Shown: positions 18,262 through 27,086, counted from the stretch's first letter. The stretch: DNA of 64,000 bases from Pseudarthrobacter sp. PS3-L1 (GCF_030063285.1 NZ_JASISU010000002.1:558001-622000), one strand, 5' to 3'. The notes: generated by a model from the letters alone, not told the origin. Made by a program: numbers and translations.

Positions 18262-19173
18262 ATGCCCTACGCAGTTGAAGAGAACGAGAAATTTTCCGCC
18301 TACGCCCACCCCGAGCGCCTCGTCTCCACAGAATGGCTTGCCGCAGCCATCGAGGCTGGCGACGTTGCAGGCGGCGACCTGGTTGTTGTGGAGTCCGACG
18401 AGGATGTCCTCCTCTATGAGATGGGCCATATCCCCGGCGCTGTCAAGATCGACTGGCATACAGACCTCAATGATGAAGTCACCCGCGACTACATTGACGG
18501 CCCAGCGTTTGCAGAATTGGCTGCCGCCAAGGGAATCTCCCGCGACAGTACAGTGGTGATCTACGGCGACAAATCCAATTGGTGGGCTTCCTACGCGCTC
18601 TGGGTCTTCACCCTCTTCGGTCACGAGGATGTCAGGTTGCTCGACGGCGGGCGCGACAAGTGGATCGCAGAAGGCCGCGAACTGAGCCACGAAACGTCAA
18701 CACCAGCACCGGCCACCTACCCGGTGGTGGAGCGCAACGACGCTCCCATCCGAGCTTTCAAGGATGACGTGCTGGCCCATCTGGGCAACCCACTCATCGA
18801 TGTCCGTTCTCCGGAGGAATACACCGGGCAGCGCACCCACATGCCCGCCTACCCTGAAGAGGGCGCCCTGCGTGGCGGCCACATTCCCACGGCTGCTTCC
18901 ATTCCCTGGGGGCGTGCGGCGGCAGAAAACGGCACCTACCGCAGCCGGGCAGAACTTGAGGCCCTCTATCTGGACGAGGCAGGGCTCAAAGCCGGTGACG
19001 ACGTTGTGGCCTACTGCCGCATCGGGGAACGCTCGAGCCACACCTGGTTTGCCTTGAAGTACCTGCTGGGCTTCGAGTCGGTGCGCAACTATGACGGATC
19101 CTGGACTGAATGGGGCAATGCAGTCCGCGTGCCCATTGCCAAGGGCACCGAACGTGGCTCCCTGCCCGCCTAG
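18262..19173 (+). CDS. sseA: Two-domain rhodanese sulfurtransferase
   Basis: This enzyme of the thiosulfate/3-mercaptopyruvate sulfurtransferase family moves sulfane sulfur to a thiol acceptor. The 303-residue protein has two rhodanese domains (about 20-140 and 165-290). Only the second carries the active-site loop, C252 in [14 protein letters not shown], and the CRIGERS loop is typical of the actinobacterial thiosulfate group. The ATG at 18262 has GAAAGG upstream and is preferred to an in-frame ATG at 18148. SufE follows 72 bp downstream on the same strand, which suggests a sulfur-transfer role. The 200-bp gap to zapE must hold divergent promoters. Confidence 0.92.
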   Translation: MPYAVEENEKFSAYAHPERLVSTEWLAAAIEAGDVAGGDLVVVESDEDVLLYEMGHIPGAVKIDWHTDLNDEVTRDYIDGPAFAELAAAKGISRDSTVVIYGDKSNWWASYALWVFTLFGHEDVRLLDGGRDKWIAEGRELSHETSTPAPATYPVVERNDAPIRAFKDDVLAHLGNPLIDVRSPEEYTGQRTHMPAYPEEGALRGGHIPTAASIPWGRAAAENGTYRSRAELEALYLDEAGLKAGDDVVAYCRIGERSSHTWFALKYLLGFESVRNYDGSWTEWGNAVRVPIAKGTERGSLPA

Positions 19174-19232
19174 GTGGACGCGCGGCGTCCCCTGCGCGGG
19201 ATGCCGGCGAGGGGGTAGGGGCACGCATTGCG

Positions 19233-19238
19233 TAGGAT
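19233..19238 (+). promoter_or_regulatory. -10 element of a leaderless sufE promoter
   Basis: TAGGAT is followed by exactly 7 nt and the sufE ATG, with no ribosome binding site between. Confidence 0.5.
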
Positions 19239-19245
19239 TGGTCCA

Positions 19246-19716
19246 ATGACAACCTCTCCCCTGCCTCCCGCCCTGGCTGAAATAGTTGACGACTTCCAGG
19301 CGCTGACGGAACCTGACCGCCTCCAGCTCCTCCTCGAGTTCTCACGTGGCCTTCCGGAGCTTCCGAGCAGGCTGACCAACCACCCTGAGCTTCTGGAACA
19401 GGTAGTGGAGTGCCAGTCGCCGCTTTTCCTGACCATCGAGAAAGAACAGACTGACGACGCCGACATCTTCAGGCTGTTCTTCAAGGCACCTCCGGAAGCA
19501 CCCACCACGCGTGGTTTTGCAGCAGTCCTGCACGAAGGCCTGGACGGGCTCAGCGGCGACGACATCCTCGCTGTCCCGGATGACATGCCGGAGCTTTTGG
19601 GCCTCACCCGGGCCATCACGCCCCTGCGGATGCGTGGCATGACAGCCATGCTGGGACGGATCAAGCGCAAAATCGCCGCCGACATGGCGCACACGCGCGC
19701 CGCAGCGGATTCCTGA
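19246..19716 (+). CDS. sufE: SufE-family cysteine desulfurase activator
   Basis: SufE accepts persulfide from the SufS desulfurase and passes it to Fe-S cluster assembly. The 156-residue protein has the acceptor cysteine C56 in VVECQSPLF, the family's FSRGLPELP entry loop near 32-40 and the helical C-terminal half. The start at 19246 is set by the TAGGAT box 7 nt upstream; an in-frame ATG at 19228 lies on the wrong side of that box. It follows the sulfurtransferase gene, a pairing common in Arthrobacter-type genomes. No suf operon is in the window. Confidence 0.92.
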   Translation: MTTSPLPPALAEIVDDFQALTEPDRLQLLLEFSRGLPELPSRLTNHPELLEQVVECQSPLFLTIEKEQTDDADIFRLFFKAPPEAPTTRGFAAVLHEGLDGLSGDDILAVPDDMPELLGLTRAITPLRMRGMTAMLGRIKRKIAADMAHTRAAADS

Positions 19717-19743
19717 CCCTACGCGGCAATGTACCTGGATGGG

Positions 19744-19749
19744 TAGGGT
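19744..19749 (+). promoter_or_regulatory. -10 element of a leaderless ybaK promoter
   Basis: TAGGGT is followed by CCG, an ATG at 19753 and a second ATG at 19756. The second ATG is 6 nt after the box, the spacing seen at the other leaderless starts here, so it is the likelier initiation codon. Confidence 0.45.
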
Positions 19750-19755
19750 CCGATG

Positions 19756-20253
19756 ATGAAGCACAAGGTTGCCGCAGCGGGAACCCCGGCCCTGGTGGCC
19801 CTCACGGCCGCAGGCGTCGACTTCACAGCGCATCCATACACACATGAGCCAGGTGTGACCCAGTACGGGCTGGAAGCTGCGGCGGCCCTGGAAGTCAGCC
19901 CCGCAAAGGTCTTCAAAACCCTGATGGTGGAAGTTGATGGCTCCCTTAGTGCCGCCGTCGTCCCCGTCACCGGCACCCTTGACCTGAAAGCGTTTGCCGC
20001 GTCGCTAGGGAAAAAGAGGGCCGCCATGGCGGCCCCGGCGCTGGCCGAAAAACGGACGGGCTACGTCCTCGGCGGAATATCTCCACTAGGACAACGCCAC
20101 CCTGTCCCCACCGTCATCGACGACTCGGCGCTGACCCACAGCACCATCCTGGTATCAGGGGGAAAACGCGGACTGGACGTTGAGCTTTCTCCTACGGACC
20201 TGATTCGACTCACTGGCGCGATAATAGGTCCCATCGGGCTACCCGGAGGATAG
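19756..20253 (+). CDS. ybaK: YbaK/EbsC-type Cys-tRNA(Pro) deacylase
   Basis: YbaK hydrolyses Cys-tRNA(Pro) formed by mischarging. The 165-residue protein has the single-domain editing fold: early TPALVALTAAGVDFTAHPY, then AAALEVSPAKVFKTLMVEVDG with the catalytic Lys, then GGISPLGQRHPVPTVID and SGGKRGLDVELSP. Length is normal. The start is taken at the second of two adjacent ATGs because of the upstream -10 spacing. It converges on the alpha/beta hydrolase gene. Confidence 0.94.
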   Translation: MKHKVAAAGTPALVALTAAGVDFTAHPYTHEPGVTQYGLEAAAALEVSPAKVFKTLMVEVDGSLSAAVVPVTGTLDLKAFAASLGKKRAAMAAPALAEKRTGYVLGGISPLGQRHPVPTVIDDSALTHSTILVSGGKRGLDVELSPTDLIRLTGAIIGPIGLPGG

Positions 20254-20300
20254 CTTCCTTGGGATGCCGGGGTGACTCCGCCTGGAGCCCAGACCAGGCC

Positions 20301-21569
20301 TCAGAGTGGCGGCGCCGCCGGGGCTGGATCCCCGGGATTGGCGCGGGGTGCCAGCTGCTGCTGAAGCCAGGAGCGCACCAGCGATTCCCACCGGCCCGGA
20401 TCTACATTCCATTCCTTGGTGTGACGTGCTTCCTGGAAGGTCTCGAAGCGCACCATGTCAGGATTTCGTTCCGCGAGAGCCGCGGAGGGTCCGTACGGCA
20501 CGTACTCATCATCGACGCTGTGCAGAATAAGGGTCGGCGTCCGTAGCTCCACTGCCCGGCTCACCCAGTCCATCGCCTTGAGGTCAACGGGCGCTGACAG
20601 GCCGGTAAGCCGACGACCAAGCGGGTGGGCAAGCATCAGTTGTCCGTAGCGCCCCACGAGGTTGGGGATCCGGTTGAGGACGGCATGGTGCGCCAGCACG
20701 TTGATCCAGTCGATGACGGGCGCATCGAGCACCATGGCGCGGATCAGCTGCCTGTAGCGGGAAAGATCAGCTGCCTGCAGGCAGATGGCCCCACCCATCG
20801 ACCATCCAAAGAGCATGACCTCCGCAGCCCCGTGGGCCAGGGCATAGGCGATTGCAGCATCAACGTCTTCCCATTCGGTACTCCCCAGGCCGTAGCGTCC
20901 ATCATCGGCAGAGGGCGCCTCGCCGTCGTTTCGATAGGAAATGAGCAGGCTGGTCAGCCCGGCGGCCTGGGCTACCGGCACTGCCCGGAGCGTTTCCTGC
21001 CGCGACGCACCACGGCCATGGACCATGATGGCCCAAACCGGGCCCGGCTCTGCTGGCCTGATCAGCCAGGCGGGTGCCTGTCCGTTTTGGACATCGATCA
21101 GTACATCCTCCGCATCAAGACCCATGGCTGCCGGATCGGGGAAAATCGCCCCACCCCACCAGCCGCGCGTAGCGGTCTCCAGTGTCCCCTGGTAGACCTC
21201 CTCCACGTCCCGAAGGACAGTCCGTTCAGCGGGTGAGTAGGAAATGATCCGGCCTATGCGGGCGTGCCCCTGGCCACCATCGAAGTACAGGCTGTAGACA
21301 CCGTCCACGGTCGTGTCATCAGTGGCGGCCAGGATGACGCTGAGGCCACCGTGCTCGTCACGCGGGACAGCGAGGATCTCTTGATCGGCCACGCGCTGGC
21401 GGGAGGGCGTGATGACGCGCCGTGCGAAGTAGACGGCCAGGGCAGAGGAGCCACCGGCCAACACCCCAGCCAGCGAACTGCCACCAATAATGCCGCCAAT
21501 GGTCCATTTGGTCCGCAGGGACATACCGGATTCGACCCGCAAGGCTGGGGACTTGGTTGAAGATGCCAT
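20301..21569 (-). CDS. Membrane-anchored alpha/beta hydrolase
   Basis: The 422-residue protein has one N-terminal transmembrane segment (about 22-45, GGIIGGSSLAGVLAG region) and a serine hydrolase domain from about 150. The nucleophile elbow is LFGWSMGGAI, the oxyanion region is VHGRGASR, and late Asp and His residues lie in LHSVDDEYVPYG and EARHTKEW. The frame is open to 21773, but the ATG at 21569 gives the signal-anchor N-terminus. The substrate is unknown. It is divergent from the gene at 21645. Confidence 0.85.
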   Translation of the reverse strand: MASSTKSPALRVESGMSLRTKWTIGGIIGGSSLAGVLAGGSSALAVYFARRVITPSRQRVADQEILAVPRDEHGGLSVILAATDDTTVDGVYSLYFDGGQGHARIGRIISYSPAERTVLRDVEEVYQGTLETATRGWWGGAIFPDPAAMGLDAEDVLIDVQNGQAPAWLIRPAEPGPVWAIMVHGRGASRQETLRAVPVAQAAGLTSLLISYRNDGEAPSADDGRYGLGSTEWEDVDAAIAYALAHGAAEVMLFGWSMGGAICLQAADLSRYRQLIRAMVLDAPVIDWINVLAHHAVLNRIPNLVGRYGQLMLAHPLGRRLTGLSAPVDLKAMDWVSRAVELRTPTLILHSVDDEYVPYGPSAALAERNPDMVRFETFQEARHTKEWNVDPGRWESLVRSWLQQQLAPRANPGDPAPAAPPL

Positions 21570-21632
21570 GTCCCTATTCTCACCGGTCGGACCGCTTCCG
21601 CCACATCGGTCAACGATCACTGCGCCGCGTAC

Positions 21633-21638
21633 TAGGCT
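21633..21638 (+). promoter_or_regulatory. -10 element of a leaderless promoter
   Basis: TAGGCT is followed by 6 nt and the ATG at 21645, with no ribosome binding site. Confidence 0.45.
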
Positions 21639-21644
21639 GAACCC

Positions 21645-22136
21645 ATGAGTGATCCAATTGTCATCCTGACCGAAGAACCCCTTGGCCCCGAAGATCGCGC
21701 CAACATTGCGCAGTTGGCGGATGGCCGCGAGACACAGCTGGTGGTGCTGGTGCCAGGAAACACCGAGCGCCACCTCCTGGTGGACTTCCTCGAAAATCTT
21801 TCACTCTTGGAATTTGCCAAGGCATTCCGCGATCTTACGTCCACCACGGCGGACGCCACCGAACAGCGTGCAGAAGCCCAAGAGACTCTCGATACTTCCC
21901 TGCAAACGCTCGCGGGGATCAGCACGGACCTGAGCGGTGAGGTCCTGGCCGGGACCGCCGTGGACGGCCTTGTCGCCAAGGTCAACGAGATCGGGGCAAC
22001 GCAAGCCGTCGTCATTACCCGTCCGCACGCCGTCTCGGACACCTTCCACACTGACTGGGCCAACAAGGCGCAGGACCAGCTGGGAGTCCCCGTCCTGCAT
22101 CTCTACGCAGGATCGGGATTTATCGGCGACTCCTGA
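21645..22136 (+). CDS. Conserved protein of unknown function, alpha/beta fold
   Basis: I do not recognise this 163-residue protein. It begins with a beta strand-like PIVILTEEPL, has a second strand TQLVVLVPGNTERHLLVDFLENL, a helical Ala/Glu/Thr-rich middle (about 60-105) and two further strands, QAVVITRPH and VPVLHLYAGSGF. The alternation resembles a universal-stress or Rossmann-like half, but no ATP-binding GxxGxxxxG signature is present. The 14-nt spacing to msrB suggests they are cotranscribed. Confidence 0.7.
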   Translation: MSDPIVILTEEPLGPEDRANIAQLADGRETQLVVLVPGNTERHLLVDFLENLSLLEFAKAFRDLTSTTADATEQRAEAQETLDTSLQTLAGISTDLSGEVLAGTAVDGLVAKVNEIGATQAVVITRPHAVSDTFHTDWANKAQDQLGVPVLHLYAGSGFIGDS

Positions 22137-22150
22137 GCGTTGACCCTGAT

Positions 22151-22660
22151 ATGAGTATTTTCGGAAAAAAATCCACTGATTCCGCATCCTCGCCCGTAGC
22201 CGAGTTTGTCCCTTCACCTCACCAGCCTGCGGCACCCACCGTCGTAAAGAGTGATGAGGAGTGGCGCCAGGAGCTTTCTGCGCAGGAATTCCAGGTCCTG
22301 CGCCAGTCAGGAACTGAACGGCCCTATACGGGTGAGTACTGGGATACCCATACAAAGGGTGTTTACCAGTGCCGTGCCTGCGGTGCAGACCTGTTCACCA
22401 GCAATGAGAAGTTTGATTCACACTGTGGGTGGCCATCGTTCTGGGCCCCCCTCGCGGAGGAGAAGGTGCGCTACATCCATGACCGCACCATGGGCATGGC
22501 ACGCATCGAGGTCCGCTGCGCCACCTGTGATTCCCATCTGGGACACGTTTTCGAGGGTGAGGGCTACGGCACCCCGACTGACCAGCGCTTCTGCATCAAT
22601 TCGGTCTCCATGAAGCTGGTCACCAGCACTACAGACCCAGCGGATGCCACGGACGGCTGA
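22151..22660 (+). CDS. msrB: Peptide-methionine (R)-S-oxide reductase
   Basis: MsrB repairs methionine-R-sulfoxide in proteins. The 169-residue protein has the structural zinc cysteines C74, C77, C123 and C126 (QCRACG, RCATCD), the substrate segment HCGWPSFW at 91-98, and the catalytic C148 in RFCINSVS. The first 33 residues are a polar extension not needed by the family. It is probably cotranscribed with the unknown gene upstream. Confidence 0.96.
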   Translation: MSIFGKKSTDSASSPVAEFVPSPHQPAAPTVVKSDEEWRQELSAQEFQVLRQSGTERPYTGEYWDTHTKGVYQCRACGADLFTSNEKFDSHCGWPSFWAPLAEEKVRYIHDRTMGMARIEVRCATCDSHLGHVFEGEGYGTPTDQRFCINSVSMKLVTSTTDPADATDG

Positions 22661-22982
22661 ACACCTTCTGCTGGAGCAGCTGGACCCTGTAGAGAGAAAC
22701 GATGCACGTGGCGACAGGCGGGTACCCCACCTGTCGCCACTGGCATCTCAGGTCCCGTCGGATCCCCCGCGTCAGGTCCTCGGGAGCCAGCGCGGGCCAC
22801 TCCTGGATGAGCGCGGTGTACGTGTCGATGATGAGCGTGGCGAGGCCAACGCCTCGAAGGGCTCGAACCGCTGAAGAGCCGATCCAGCACCAGAGTTGCT
22901 TACCCTTCTGGCAAATTTGAGTTAGAAACCCTGTCTTGTTGCTACGCTCATTGAACACCGCAACAAGGGAGGCGCAGCAGCC
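22661..22982. other. 322-bp gap with a hairpin and a possible orphan frame
   Basis: No convincing gene is present. Just after msrB, GTGGCGACAGG (22708-22718) pairs perfectly with CCTGTCGCCAC (22730-22740), probably a terminator without a T-run. On the minus strand a 109-codon frame from 22958 to 22629 has a protein-like middle (LATLIIDTYTALIQEWPAL) but covers the DUF6421 promoter region and runs into msrB, so it is not called as a gene. The right end has AAGGGAGG for the downstream gene. Confidence 0.5.
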
Positions 22983-24377
22983 ATGACCATCACCACCACA
23001 GCCCGCTCAGAGTCCATCACCGGGAGCATCACAGCGACCAACGCGGACTGGCTCAGCCTCCGACGTGCCGCAGAGTCGCTTCAGCTGCTCCAGGTTAAAG
23101 ACGGCTCGATCCCTGATGCGGAACAGCATGGCACCGCCGCAGAACACGTGGATCAGCTGGTCGCTGGCATCGAAGCACTTGCGCCAGCATTCCCGCACGA
23201 CGCCGACTACCTCACTGCAGTGGTTCAGGACTTCCGCCGCTGGAGCTTGGCGGGCTTCCCCGTCCCGGACTTCCTCGATTCCCTGCTTGAATTCAGCCCC
23301 CAGCGCGACAGGCTCAATGGCCGACAGCATTTGGTGGTCTTTCCCATGTATACCCAGAACGGCAGTACCAACAGGTTTGTTGAAGCAGTGTTGATCGAGG
23401 TCATCTGGCCAGATTTCATTGCCGAACTGGAAGCTGGCGAGTACTCAAACAAGCTATTCGTCCCCATCCGCTTCATCGACTTCACGCCCGGTTATGACAC
23501 GAACTCAGCGGTTCTCTTTCCCGAATCCGTTGGCGTACGGACCACGCCGACATTCACGTGGGGCGGGATTTTCGCAGACCGCGAGGCTGCGCGTTTCCGG
23601 CGTGTGCTGCGCGCCGCCGCGGAGATCACCTCCCTTGAGCTTCCTGCCGGTGCACTGGACCTCCTTGAGAGCCAGGAACTCACCGAAAAAACCTTTGTCA
23701 TGTGGGACCTGATCCACGACCGCACCCACATGCGTGGCGACCTGCCCTTTGATCCCTTCATGATCAAGCAGCGCATGCCGTTTTTCCTCTACTCCCTCGA
23801 GGAGCTTCGCTGCGACCTCACAGCGTTTCGCGAATCCGTGCGGATTGAGAAGGACGAGGACGCCGACCCGGCGGCCAGGGAACACGCGAAGCTAGTGCAG
23901 TACGCCGTCATTTTCGACCGGATTTTCCGCTTTGCCATCACCGGTTCCCGGGTGCGCAACTACGACGGACTGGGTGGCCAGCTCCTCTTTGCGTGGATGC
24001 ACCAGCACCATGTCCTGCATTGGACTGACACCAAGCTGACCATCGACTGGGACGAAGCGGCCGACGTCGTTATCGCCCTGGGTGCAGCAATTGAGGAGCT
24101 CTACTGGCGCTCAATAGACCGTCCCAAGACCGCCCACTGGTTGGCCGCCTACCAGCTGGTCTCATCGACAGTGACCCCCAACCCAGCATCAGTCTGGGCG
24201 CGGGGTCCGCAGGCCCTACCCCTGGATGGCCCGCCCCGTGGACTGACCGACCAGGTTCTTGATGATGAGTTCCCGCTGTCAATGTTTTACGAGGCATTGG
24301 AGAAGAAAATGCGCGGAGTTATCGAATCCACAGCCGGCATAACAGGCGCCACTCCCGCGCCGGCTGCGGGCGCATGA
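22983..24377 (+). CDS. DUF6421 family protein
   Basis: This 464-residue soluble protein matches the actinobacterial DUF6421 family, which has no established function. The most suggestive element is WDLIHDRTHMRGDLPFDPF at 241-259: H245 and H249 are spaced like metal ligands, and E273/E274 follow in SLEELRCDL. The C-terminal part is acidic and helical. The ATG at 22983 has AAGGGAGG about 12 nt upstream. The gene overlaps the following SDR gene by 4 nt, so the two probably act together. Confidence 0.8.
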   Translation: MTITTTARSESITGSITATNADWLSLRRAAESLQLLQVKDGSIPDAEQHGTAAEHVDQLVAGIEALAPAFPHDADYLTAVVQDFRRWSLAGFPVPDFLDSLLEFSPQRDRLNGRQHLVVFPMYTQNGSTNRFVEAVLIEVIWPDFIAELEAGEYSNKLFVPIRFIDFTPGYDTNSAVLFPESVGVRTTPTFTWGGIFADREAARFRRVLRAAAEITSLELPAGALDLLESQELTEKTFVMWDLIHDRTHMRGDLPFDPFMIKQRMPFFLYSLEELRCDLTAFRESVRIEKDEDADPAAREHAKLVQYAVIFDRIFRFAITGSRVRNYDGLGGQLLFAWMHQHHVLHWTDTKLTIDWDEAADVVIALGAAIEELYWRSIDRPKTAHWLAAYQLVSSTVTPNPASVWARGPQALPLDGPPRGLTDQVLDDEFPLSMFYEALEKKMRGVIESTAGITGATPAPAAGA

Positions 24378-25102
24378 CCGGGCAGCAGACCTCCGCAGTA
24401 CCAGCCGCTGCTGACATCCGTACGGTCCTCGTGACCGGCGGCAGCGGCCCCTCGGGCGTCGCGGTCTCCACCGCACTTGTGGCTGCTGGATTCCGTGTTG
24501 TGAGCATTGGATCCGACAGGGCACGCAGCGAGCAGGCCGCCGCCATCAGTGGCGCCACCGCCATGGTCTGCGATCTTGAGGACGCGGCGGACGTTGAGCA
24601 CCTGCGTGAGCGGGTGATGGCGGCCAGCCCCGGACTGGCCGGAATCATCCATCTCGTCGGCGGCTGGCGTGGTGGCGCTGACTTCACATCCCAGAGTGAC
24701 TCAGACTGGGACTTCATGGTGGCTCGTGCCGTGACCACGCTACGCAACGTCACACGCACTTTCCACCACGACCTCGCAACACAGGAGGGCTCCCGCTTCG
24801 TTATGGTGTCCTCAACGGCCGTAGGGAAACCGACGGCGAAAAATGCCAACTACGCGGCAGCAAAAGCGGCCGCAGAATCGTGGACACTGTCGCTGGCCGA
24901 CAGTTTTGCAGCGAACAACAACGACAGTGCAGCCGTTGTCCTGGTGGTCAAATCCCTGGTGGACGACGCGCAGCGCACGGCTCAGCCAGAACGCAGGTTC
25001 CCCGGAGCCACGGATGTACACGACCTGGCATCGGCCGTCGTCAGGCTCTTTGATACTCCAGGGCATGAGATCAACGGGCACCGCATCACGCTGGCACCTT
25101 GA
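24374..25102 (+). CDS. Short-chain dehydrogenase/reductase (SDR) family protein
   Basis: The 242-residue Rossmann enzyme has the nucleotide-binding motif VLVTGGSGPSGVAVS near residue 16 and an active-site pair in NYAAAKAAAES (Tyr and Lys). The catalytic Ser lies in VMVSSTAVGK. It overlaps DUF6421 by 4 nt (ATGA), implying translational coupling. The substrate cannot be predicted. The C-terminus HDLASAVVRLFDTPGHEINGH is typical of classical SDRs. Confidence 0.88.
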   Translation: MTGQQTSAVPAAADIRTVLVTGGSGPSGVAVSTALVAAGFRVVSIGSDRARSEQAAAISGATAMVCDLEDAADVEHLRERVMAASPGLAGIIHLVGGWRGGADFTSQSDSDWDFMVARAVTTLRNVTRTFHHDLATQEGSRFVMVSSTAVGKPTAKNANYAAAKAAAESWTLSLADSFAANNNDSAAVVLVVKSLVDDAQRTAQPERRFPGATDVHDLASAVVRLFDTPGHEINGHRITLAP

Positions 25103-25133
25103 CCATCATGCGACGGCGCTGCCCTGGCAACCC

Positions 25134-25139
25134 TAGACT
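25134..25139 (+). promoter_or_regulatory. -10 element of a leaderless threonine aldolase promoter
   Basis: TAGACT is followed by 6 nt and a GTG at 25146. That spacing supports this GTG rather than the ATG at 25158 as the start. Confidence 0.45.
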
Positions 25140-25145
25140 GAGAAC

Positions 25146-26240
25146 GTGAGCGAGAACATGACAGCAACCCAGACCAACCCGGCACGGATCCACGACACCT
25201 CCGTCCGGGGATTCGCATCCGATAACTACTCTGGAGTCCATCCCGAGGTACTTGAGGCCCTGGCCGCAGCCAACACCGGACACCAGGTGGCTTACGGCGG
25301 AGATGACTACACCGCACGCCTCCAGGAAGTCCTTGAGGATCATTTTGGACCTGGCATTGAAATGTTCCCGGTGTTCAACGGCACCGGAGCCAACGTCCTC
25401 GCCCTGCAGTCGATCCTGCCCCGCTGGGGTGCGGTTGTATGCGCCACCACAGCACACATCAACGTTGATGAAAATGGTGCGCCTGAGCGAATTGGCGGAA
25501 TTAAGCTCCTGCAGGTCGCAACTCCGGACGGAAAGCTGACACCGGAACTTATCGATCAGGAGGCATGGGGCTGGGGCGACGAGCATAGGGCACAGCCGTT
25601 GGCTGTCTCCATCACGCAGACCACTGAACTAGGCACCTGCTACACCCCTGCAGAAGTTAGGGCCATCGCGGACCACGCCCATGCCCGCGGAATGAAGCTG
25701 CACATGGACGGAGCTCGATTGGCCAACGCAGCAGCTTCCCTGGGAGTGCCCCTGCGGGATTTCACCACCGATGCCGGGGTGGACATCCTGTCCTTCGGTG
25801 GCACCAAGAATGGCCTGCTTTTTGGCGAGATTGTCGTGGCCCTCAATCCTGCTGCGGCCGACGGGCTGCTATACCTGCGCAAGATGAACATGCAGCTGGC
25901 CTCGAAAATGCGCTTCCTCTCTGCCCAGTTCATTGCCCTGATGCAGGACGGTCTCTGGCTCCGGTCCGCACAGCACGCAAACACCATGGCTGCCCGCCTC
26001 CGCTCCGGAGTGGATGGCCTTGCAGGAGTCGTGCCCACGCAGGCGACGCAGTCCAACGGCGTCTTCGCCGTCCTTCCTGCTGGCGTAGCAGACAAACTCC
26101 GCGAATCCTTCCGTTTTTATGACTGGAACGAGGCCACCGGTGAAGTTCGATGGGTCTGCTCCTTCGACACCACCGAAGAAGACGTGGACTCCTTCGTCAC
26201 AGCTCTGCGACGCGAATTGGCTGCCACTTCGTCGCAGTAA
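25146..26240 (+). CDS. ltaE: Low-specificity L-threonine aldolase
   Basis: This PLP enzyme cleaves threonine or allo-threonine to glycine and acetaldehyde. The 364-residue protein starts with the family's RGFASDNYSGVHPEVLEAL. It has YGGDDYTARL and FVFNGTGANVLAL-like cofactor loops, LHMDGARLANAA with the PLP-contacting Asp, and the Schiff-base Lys in SFGGTKNGLLFGE. A GTG start at 25146 is chosen from promoter spacing; an ATG at 25158 would remove four residues. It is probably a separate unit from the SDR gene, 43 bp upstream. Confidence 0.93.
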   Translation: MSENMTATQTNPARIHDTSVRGFASDNYSGVHPEVLEALAAANTGHQVAYGGDDYTARLQEVLEDHFGPGIEMFPVFNGTGANVLALQSILPRWGAVVCATTAHINVDENGAPERIGGIKLLQVATPDGKLTPELIDQEAWGWGDEHRAQPLAVSITQTTELGTCYTPAEVRAIADHAHARGMKLHMDGARLANAAASLGVPLRDFTTDAGVDILSFGGTKNGLLFGEIVVALNPAAADGLLYLRKMNMQLASKMRFLSAQFIALMQDGLWLRSAQHANTMAARLRSGVDGLAGVVPTQATQSNGVFAVLPAGVADKLRESFRFYDWNEATGEVRWVCSFDTTEEDVDSFVTALRRELAATSSQ

Positions 26241-26353
26241 GCCCCTGCTGGCCAGTACCCGAGGGCACACTCCGGGCCGCTGGCCAGCGGGAAAACGGTG
26301 CACCGGCAGCTGTCACTGCGCCGTGTCCCAAAGGCACAACGGGCGGCGTGCCT

Positions 26354-26369
26354 GCGAAGGATACTTCGC
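26354..26369 (+). terminator. Short hairpin upstream of the DUF3000 gene
   Basis: GCGAAG-GATA-CTTCGC is a perfect 6-bp inverted repeat followed by TTTCC. It could end threonine aldolase transcription or act as an operator, since it lies only about 10 bp ahead of the next -10 box. Confidence 0.3.
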
Positions 26370-26378
26370 TTTCCTGAG

Positions 26379-26384
26379 TATTCT
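26379..26384 (+). promoter_or_regulatory. -10 element of a leaderless DUF3000 promoter
   Basis: TATTCT is followed by 6 nt and the GTG at 26391. Confidence 0.45.
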
Positions 26385-26390
26385 TCGAGA

Positions 26391-27032
26391 GTGAACGATC
26401 TTACCCATGTGCCTGCAGACTTCCTGCACGCACTGGGAACCTTGCGCAAGGCCAGGAACCGCAGCGAAGTCCGACTTGCCGAAATCCCTGCGCCATCCCG
26501 ACTCGCGCCCTTTGCAGTCGCTTTGGGGGCCGAAGTCATGGCCGGACAAGCGGGTGCGGCAGCTCCCGTTCACGGTCCGGCCGCATCGGCATTGAGCTCC
26601 ACTGTCGGACAGGCTGAGGATGAGGAAGTGGCCACAGGTCGTTTTATCCTGCTCCATGATCCGGCGGGCTCCCCCGTCTGGGATGGTGAATTCCGGATCG
26701 TCACCTACATCAGGGCCCAATTGGAACCAGAGATGGGCAATGACGAGATGCTCGGCACCGTTGCCTGGACGTGGCTGGTCGAGGCACTGGAGAATCATCA
26801 GGCCCCCTACCGGTCCGCCGGCGGAACAGCTACGCGCGTGCTGTCGGAAAGCTTCGGAACGCTGTCCGGCCGTCCTGGGACCATTGACCTGGAACTGCGT
26901 GCATCCTGGACTCCTGCGGGGCCCAATGTGCAATCCCACCTGGAAGCCTGGTCAGACATGGTCTGCACGTTTGCCGGACTGCCGCCCCTTCCCGAAGGTG
27001 TTACGGCACTGCCGGGACGACGCAGGAACTGA
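26391..27032 (+). CDS. DUF3000 family protein
   Basis: This 213-residue actinobacterial protein belongs to DUF3000, a family of unknown function usually next to rnd and dxs-type genes. It has an N-terminal LHALGTLRKARNRSEVRLAEIPAP, a core GRFILLHDPAGSPVWDGEFRIVTYIRA, and a C-terminal ELRASWTP segment. The frame is open upstream to 26298, but the GTG at 26391 fits the -10 spacing and the conserved start VNDLTHVPADFL. RNase D begins 54 bp later. Confidence 0.85.
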   Translation: MNDLTHVPADFLHALGTLRKARNRSEVRLAEIPAPSRLAPFAVALGAEVMAGQAGAAAPVHGPAASALSSTVGQAEDEEVATGRFILLHDPAGSPVWDGEFRIVTYIRAQLEPEMGNDEMLGTVAWTWLVEALENHQAPYRSAGGTATRVLSESFGTLSGRPGTIDLELRASWTPAGPNVQSHLEAWSDMVCTFAGLPPLPEGVTALPGRRRN

Positions 27033-27086
27033 ACCGATGAAGTTGAATCTGGGGGCGTTCGCGTGTTTCGGTAAACTGTATTCACC

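Noticed and set aside
17017..18690. Full 557-codon reading of the ZapE frame
   Set aside because: The first 200 codons are antisense to the sulfurtransferase gene and do not resemble AFG1 proteins.
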